The notes under the pieces were generated by a model that saw only the letters and a list, made by a program, of their open reading frames with translations, did no database searches and was not told the DNA's origin. 64,000 bases of DNA, from the NCBI RefSeq assembly GCF_964204645.1, contig NC_134029.1, forward strand, positions 9,662,850 through 9,726,849, read 5' to 3'. Below are positions 58,301 through 64,000 of the stretch, piece by piece. A program made the position numbers and the translations under genes. Each line of letters begins with the position of its first letter. The stretch's first letter is position 1. The DNA is from Tubulanus polymorphus. Its lineage: Eukaryota; Nemertea; Palaeonemertea; Tubulaniformes; Tubulanidae.

Positions 58301-61300
58301 CTTTTGGTTGACAAGGGTAACTGTATTTGTGTTGTGTCATTGCCTGAACTCTGCTCTGATGTCAAATGTTGCATGTTACTATCATTGAATCACGAAGTTA
58401 TTTCCAGTCAGTAATCGAAAGATCTTCAAAACAGAGAAATGCGTACTACTTGCAACTTGCATCACCAACTGATCTTCGGGACGCTATAACTACACAACAC
58501 GTCGCTACTTCTGTTCGTCGCAGAACCAACCAGAATTCGGGGATCCTCTGCAGATCATTCAAAATCTCGGTTAACGTATTATCGCATCGTCCATAAATAA
58601 CTACAACATGTGACTCTTTCGTGAATGACTGAGAATCCGGCCATTACTGTCCAGCGTTTGCACATTTTTGCGCGGTGAAAGTCAATCTTTCATGTTTTCG
58701 CGATGGAAGGAGTTTTGATGAACTTATAGTATCTACGTTTTCCGCAAATTTGGAGGACCAAATTTAATTGGACAAGGGGGCATCTGTCACCCTGATATAA
58801 TTTGCATATTTAATAATCATATAGATCTACAATGTCATATCGAACAGTTCATAACATTTCATAGCTCTACTACATAATAATAATAATAATAATAATGATA
58901 ATAATGATAATATAACTTATGACTATAGTGTCAATATGTGCTTTAAGGTCGTAATCAACATGTGACATTACTCAACATGTTTTCACGATAATTAGCTATA
59001 GTCAGTGCTCATCGATAATTAATTAATGTCTCTCAAACATGTCACTAGGTGTTTGTTTGTGAGTCCTGATGTCTACAACTTGTCTGACACCTAGTTCTCA
59101 CATTATACTCATGATTCTGTATATAAAGACTATGTAAAGCTATGATAATCATTCTCATTCCGGGATGCAATAAAGATTGTACATATAAGGTTTAACTGCC
59201 TTGTTGTTCCTGATGGATGGAATCCTGTACCGCTGGTGTAAATACTAGTCACCCAGCCAGCCTGCCGATACAACAACCAGCCGGTTACACACCCTCTGAT
59301 ATGTGACATCATATGAATTTTAGTGCGCATATAGGCCTATTCAATGTACTGTTTCATTTTTAAAACAGAGATGACGCTCTGGACGAAGTTATAATTTTAG
59401 AATAATTCTCGAAATCTACGCTATTAGACAAATTTCCGGTGCACAACGTAGATGATTTTTGCGATATTGTTTCCATGTAAAAAAAGGTGATAAATTTGGT
59501 TTTTTTTTTTGCCCAAAAATTTTGCAAAAAAAATTTCTACCTACCTACGGACTCATCCTGAAAATTTGAGTCGGTGTTACGGCAAACAGACAATTATTTT
59601 GGGATGGCCTTATTTGAATATATTTTTCATATTTTGAAACATATTTTTTTTAAAATATAAAATAGTTTCCCTGCCTTGCCTACCTGTACCCTACAAAATT
59701 TTGGACGTGGACCGTAACCAAATGTATATCTTTGGTCTTATTTGACTACAAAATAATTCTTTAAGAAAGATAGAATATAATATAAACTTTTGGAACTTTG
59801 AAGTGACAAATTAAAAAGATTTTTCAAGCAATGCCCTTGTTCCTAACAACCTCTAGCTTTCAAGGTAAACCACACTTTGCCCATGGGCAATTTATTTCAC
59901 TATGCTGTAGTCATTGAATGGCCCTGGATCCGTGCTTATCATTTCCGCCGTTATTTTGATAGGAATAGTCACCTGCCCCTTCAGATTTTCAGAGCCCTTA
60001 TGACTATTGTCGCTTGGACTCCATTTAAGGCCTTTTTTCAATAACTTGGTTCACGGAGTAGAGCTATTAAAATATCATTTCGGAGGAGGAAAAAAAATTT
60101 AAAAAAAATCCCTCGGTGAGATAAAATCACTTTTTGAAGGAAGAGGGAACTGTTGATAGGGCAATATACATATGTCCAAACAAATGATTCTTGGAAAGTT
60201 CGAATTCTGCACTCTGTGATCATAAAAGAACCTTGCGTTTTTCAATTTTTTCATCATTTAAGCCAGGATTTTCATTTGGTGGAGGTGAAAAACTTTTTTT
60301 GCTCGTTTTTCCACTGAATTTGTTCCACAGACGGGAATCAAAATAATGAAAAAATTTTGTTTTATTTGAATTTTCTTCAAATTTCGGGAGGCGGGTCCCG
60401 TAAACCATGCTATTAAGAAAAAAAGGCCTAAACACGCTAAAAAGATTTTTTTCACGCACGATTCATTGTTTCGACATTCAGTTCTGTATTAGTTCTCTTT
60501 TTAACCACTGATGACATCACTAGCTGGTTCGTAATTTTTTCAGTTCCACCTTAGATTTGCGGGCACTGATCAGTGTCTGGGGCCTTTTTACCACACTTAG
60601 GGCGAGGCGCCTGTAGGCACCAAAGGGTTAGATAATGGGCTTGCTGCTATAGTGCATCTACATGGCAATGCAGTGTATCATTAGATACTAATATTTCACC
60701 ATGTTGACAGGTATACTGCCATTTTTCAATGGTGATGAAAATTGATTACTAATAAAATCTGCGCAGCAAAGTCCATCATCGATTTATACATTGCACTGAA
60801 ATGGTTTAGAGAAATTAACTGTATCAAGTCTGTTCGTACAATTATCGCAATTTGGATATCCGGCCTAGCACATTGCTGACATTGTAGCGTAGCTGTAATT
60901 GTAAAAGCGTCTACATGTAATTTTAGTCTATTTAGAGACACTTCTTCGCTATGACTGAATTTAGAATCATAGCTGTCGTGATGGTAGCAACTTTAAATGA
61001 TTGTTTATTGACTCTAGATTTACAAATTGAAAAGTTTTGAATAGAGCACATGTCTGTAATAGTGATCTATGATATTTATCTATGATAGCCATTTAGTTTT
61101 GACAGTTTATCAATGACTGAGCATTTTATGCTTAAAATATGATAGATAGATGAAGATAAATTCTTTGTTAACATGACGTGTCTATACAATATTAATTTGT
61201 CATTATATATTTTGGATAGAAAAATTTTGATACTCGGCCCGCTGGTCCAATAAGTCACCTGCAAGTTTACATTTGGTCACCTTCTACAAAAAAGAAAGAA

Positions 61301-61915
61301 GTATGTTAGAACAAATAAATATATAACAGTTTTTATCGAATTTACTTTACATATAGTATCTTCTTCCGTTTTTCAAAAAATTTGATGTATGTGATTTGCA
61401 AATTGCTGAGGAGAATTTGACAATGATTTTTCAATATTGGGTAAGCATTTAAGTTGGGGTGTGGTTTCTAAAACAGTAAATGGTGGATAGTAATAGTAAT
61501 AGTAAATATTATGTTTTGACACTTGATGTATGAATTCAATGCCTTAGTGTTGAACGGCAAAATATGATAATTTGATAATATGAAACTTTGACAGGTAAAA
61601 TATCAAAACTTGACGGGTAAATTCAATGTTTCATTTTGACAGTACTGGTATATCTATACCATAGAGATAAGGCTGTTTTACAGTTGACCTGAATGATTTG
61701 TTTGATTATAAATAGAACATATTTTTAAAAAATTTTTCACTTGCTGGTATTTTGTATTGTTTTAAAGAATCCTTCCCTGGTCATATATAACGATGGTATT
61801 TTCACTCAAAGAGACTGGAACACAATTGGAAATCTTGGTATCAGCAAAAAGAAGGAGGACCCAATAAAAGTAGGCAAATTCGGATTGGGATTCAAATCAG
61901 TGTTCCACATTACTG
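49311..61915 (+). CDS. SACS-like: Sacsin-like gene, first three coding exons (3'-partial)
   Basis: N-terminal HSP90-type ATPase (GHKL) region of a sacsin-related chaperone-like protein. Exons: 49311-49469, 51737-51850, 61768-61915. The first two introns are phase 0 and exon 3 ends in phase 1, probably completing HITD. Exon 1 gives an acidic stretch, then FGIKQPTLVESLKRILDEYP. Exon 2 opens with ELIQNAEDASASTIQFLYDE, the nucleotide-binding N-box as in human sacsin. Exon 3 gives NPSLVIYNDGIFTQRDW and VGKFGLGFKSVFHIT, the glycine-rich ATP-lid motif. The start is uncertain: ATG 49311 opens the frame (in-frame TGA at 49305), but an AG acceptor at 49368 could instead splice in an upstream exon. Intron 2 is 9.9 kb with LTR and other insertions. 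No fourth exon was recognised in 61916-64000, so the gene continues beyond the window. Sacsin-like genes are often multicopy in invertebrates, so one-to-one orthology with SACS is not claimed. Confidence 0.82.
51200..51257 (+). repeat. tRNA-like / hairpin sequence with B-box
   Basis: GGTCAAGGGGTTCG pairs with CGAATCCCTTGACG. The second half contains GGGTTCGAATCCC, an excellent Pol III B-box, and TTTAGCGTAGTGG resembles an A-box. Too short between the boxes for a normal tRNA. Confidence 0.35.
51989..52253. mobile_element. 265-bp MITE with ~33-bp inverted ends
   Basis: AGGGTTTGGCGATGGGCTCG and its complement at 52217-52250, about 33 bp with two mismatches. CCTAAACCC flanks it on both sides (51980-51988 and 52254-52262), a 9-bp duplication as in Mutator-like elements. 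Confidence 0.65.
52959..54610 (+). repeat. GGTTTACC-ended element, copy 2 (long form)
   Basis: Same ends as copy 1. Carries about 800 extra bases in the middle (53370-54190), including the tRNA-like module at 53815-53888, and shares GACCTGAAAATACTAAG-type sequence with copy 3. Confidence 0.6.
53815..53888 (+). repeat. tRNA-like module, second copy
   Basis: GCCCGCGGGGATACCCGG, AAGGCACCGG and CTTCGAATCAC align with the 24655 module. Decayed B-box. Confidence 0.35.
54981..55697 (+). mobile_element. Helitron-like repeat, copy J
   Basis: 5' TTTTTAG at 54981, single CGTCCGTCC, deleted head, two to three units with CACCAGGGGGCG or CACCAGGAGGGCG, and CCCCTAG end at 55697. In intron 2 of the sacsin-like gene. 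Confidence 0.8.
57135..57628 (+). repeat. 5' LTR
   Basis: Carries a TATA-type box TATATAAAG (57462-57470) and a polyadenylation signal AATAAA (57511-57516) about 40 bp downstream, so the R region is short and near 57490-57530. Contains an ATT microsatellite around 57229-57249. Confidence 0.9.
58785..59289 (+). repeat. 3' LTR
   Basis: Near-identical partner of the 5' LTR, with the same TATA box and AATAAA. It is longer by an expanded ATT run, an extra TTGT in the GTTTGTTTG stretch and an extra TTG before TTCCTGATGG. Confidence 0.9.
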
Positions 61916-64000
61916 GTAAGTATGGTCATTCAGTACGTATGTACATTTGATATCCATAATTTTAATTAGCGAATATTTTTCAGATGTAAATATTGTTTTT
62001 GTTTATTGGTCCATGTGCTAGGTAGGCCCACCGACATCCCCACCATTGGTTGACGAAACCACATGTTTTTTCTTTTATAGGTATACATGTAATCTTTGAT
62101 ATTAGATGTAACATACAAATTCTCAGAGATGCCGTACTTTCCCTATCAGTGTGGTATATGCGTGGATACCACTGAAACTCCTAGCCTCAATTTTGGGTAT
62201 GGGGAATTAAAGAAGCCATAATTTTGTAAATGTTGATGCCGGTAATGTAATGCCCATTGAGATAAAAGTATTGAAATGCTCTTGGTGATATATACAATAT
62301 GCAAATTTGGCCCATTTCTAGGTCACCAGAAGTCAAAAGGTCATAAAATTTGAATTTTGGCTGAAATCTAAGAAGGGTTCATTATACATCAGTTTGGTGG
62401 TAGTAAATGGTCTGAGAGATTTTACACTTGAAATTCATTTAGTTGAGTCACCTTAAGTAACCCTAGTATATCAGAGTATTTTGTATTATTTAGGACCAGC
62501 TGACCTTGAAAATAATTGTATCTTCAAAGAGAAGCAAAATTGCTTGGATGTGGTAGGGGAAATTAGAATGGCTCTAGTTCAGTGACCCTTGGTGCTATGA
62601 CATTTCACTGAATATTTGCAATGGTCTTAATCGTAAAAAATAAAATTTTCGAAGTAAAAGTGCTCAAATATTTTTTTATTGATATTGTTACAACTCTAGA
62701 TGTTGTTTGTGTTAACAGATTTCCAGATAGGTTAACAGATACTATTATAAAATATCGAAATATTCAAGTTAAGTCATTCAACTACCATATTTTTTCCCCT
62801 CTAATGAGTGTTTGCTGTGGCGGTTCTGCTAACAGATGCATTCAGTGATGTAAACTTTGATACTGGAATGTGATTGGACAGATTATCAAGCATAAACCTA
62901 ATAATTACCTAGTGGAATAATTAACCTGAAAGCTGGTTATTAGTCCTGAAAAAAGAATTTTGGGCATGTTTTGTTTTGTCTGGGTTGAAACAATTAACTG
63001 TACCCTTCTACATGGAAAGACACATGCATGCTGCTGGTAAAAATTGGTTACGTCTCGTCAAAGTCACTCCGGTCCTATGCGCATAAAATACTATTTGGAA
63101 ACATTTTGTTACTGTTCTTTAATGCAAAAAGAATTTTTCCCAAAAATGGTTATGTTACCTGGTTATACATATATCAATGCATAAACATCATAACTGAAGC
63201 TTCAAGGCCCAACGGCCTCTTGTTTTGAGATTTTAGAAAACCTTCTGAAAATCTTGGTGTTTTATATCCATTTTAGAGGGCTTCGGAGGGCAATAAATTT
63301 GATAAGAAGAGAAAGTACAGAATTGTTCATCTCAAATGAGCTGAGATTTAATATATACTCCATAATGTACATGTGGGTAAAAGGTAATTGTTGACACAAA
63401 ACTGATACCGACAAGGATTGCATCGATAAAGATCAGAAGTATGTCATCCCTGCATTGAATTGCAGCGCCTTTTTGAAAATATACATAAAATGCTTGTTCA
63501 GCAAAAAGTGGGGCCCCCGTTTAGTGACGCTGCCCAAGGTGGCTGTCGTATGATCTTTCTTGTGCCAAAAACAGTATCTTACTTCTGAATGCTTTGTTAT
63601 TTTCCATTGAAATTGTTGATGGGTATTTGTTTAGAAAAATCCCGATGGGCCTCTGGATCAGTCAATTTTTAGCGGCAGCTCCGTTGCAGGGGCTGTATAT
63701 TGCACTGGCTTTGCACTAAAATAAAATGCTATCAGCAAAATTTCGCTAAGCTGCTGTTAAAACAGCTGAGAGAAATTTAATTTCAAACGCATTATCATCT
63801 TTAACTAGCGGTCCTTTAAATCCTCCAACAAAAGTTTTGCCGCAAGTCGATAAGCTTGATTAATGAGCCGCGATTATGCAATTCTCAAAATTAGGTTTTT
63901 ATCATATAACATTTACATGTCAAACGTGTAAATGTAAATGTGATACATGTTGACGCACCTGTGATCAAAGAACACACATCTAACAGACACATCGGAAACA
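61916..64000 (+). other. Third intron of the sacsin-like gene (to window end)
   Basis: No exon matching the next part of the ATPase domain was recognised. AT-rich, with a CAAGGCCCAACGGCCTCTTG motif near 63202 and a weak resemblance to the Helitron-like repeat head at 63540-63650. Confidence 0.4.

Larger units (their letters stand above)
57135..59289 (+). mobile_element. Short LTR retrotransposon, non-autonomous, 4-bp TSD
   Basis: Two near-identical long terminal repeats, 57135-57628 (494 bp) and 58785-59289 (505 bp), both starting TGTCACCC and ending GTTACA. The target duplication CACC is at 57131-57134 and 59290-59293. A purine run (AAGGGGGCA) precedes the 3' LTR. A tRNA primer site probably follows the 5' LTR at about 57629 (GATGGTGGAGAACCC). 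The 1.16-kb interior has only short frames (57755-58009, 58223-58414, 58366-58596) and no recognisable gag, protease, RT or integrase. LTR differences are a few substitutions and small length changes in ATT, TTGT and TTG runs, so the insertion is young. It sits in an older element within intron 2 of the sacsin-like gene. Confidence 0.92.
56279..59894 (+). repeat. GGTTTACC-ended element, copy 3, split by the LTR retrotransposon
   Basis: 56279-57134 and 59290-59894 join in register with copies 1 and 2 once the LTR element is removed. It dates this family as older than the LTR insertion. Confidence 0.65.

Noticed and set aside
62621-62848. Possible fourth sacsin-like exon after the AG at 62718
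   Set aside because: The phase that would complete HITD hits a stop within six codons; sequence unlike the expected next segment.

Overview
The window is genomic DNA from a multicellular eukaryote, most likely a marine invertebrate. Genes are broken into short exons with GT-AG introns, coding density is very low, the bases between exons are AT-rich, and transposons and their non-autonomous derivatives are everywhere, often nested. The species cannot be fixed from the sequence. Frequent TAGGCCTA palindromes, TCCG/TCTG-headed repeats and a sacsin-like gene fit hemichordate-, amphioxus-, echinoderm- or mollusc-like genomes, and this is inference only.

Three protein-coding genes could be assembled by matching reading frames and splice phases. 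(1) 3032-17206, + strand: a RAP1/TERF2IP (shelterin) orthologue missing its 5' end, with the last Myb helix, an acidic/basic middle region and a full C-terminal RCT domain, in nine exons. (2) 27394-41365, - strand: a complete six-exon CCDC134 orthologue with signal peptide, conserved core and basic tail ending RNEL. Its first intron is 7.8 kb and packed with repeats. (3) 49311 to beyond 61915, + strand: the first three coding exons of a sacsin-like gene (HSP90-type ATPase domain), with a 9.9-kb second intron. The gene runs off the window. Genes 1 and 2 converge; genes 2 and 3 diverge.

The mobile DNA is the most unusual part. At 44613-48988, between the CCDC134 and sacsin-like start codons, lies a 4.4-kb DNA transposon with perfect outer terminal repeats, a 7-bp target duplication (ATACTAT) and a frameshifted DDE-type transposase that I cannot place in a named superfamily. 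A ~0.5-2-kb repeat family occurs at least nine times. Its 3' end has a hairpin plus CTAG as in Helitrons, its 5' end is T5 plus hairpin plus TCCG-rich DNA, and each internal ~160-bp unit carries CACCAGGGGGCG, close to the CTCF core motif. One copy sits inside another and gives an empty-site test. Two further families (24557-25785 and ~51890-52350) share the hairpin-plus-TCCG/TCTG 5' layout. At 57135-59289 is a young, short LTR retrotransposon (494/505-bp LTRs, CACC target duplication) without recognisable gag or pol, inserted in an older GGTTTACC-ended element. Several MITEs, fold-back elements, tRNA-like modules and tandem repeats fill the rest.

I saw no rRNA gene, no intact tRNA gene, no CRISPR array and no prokaryotic feature.
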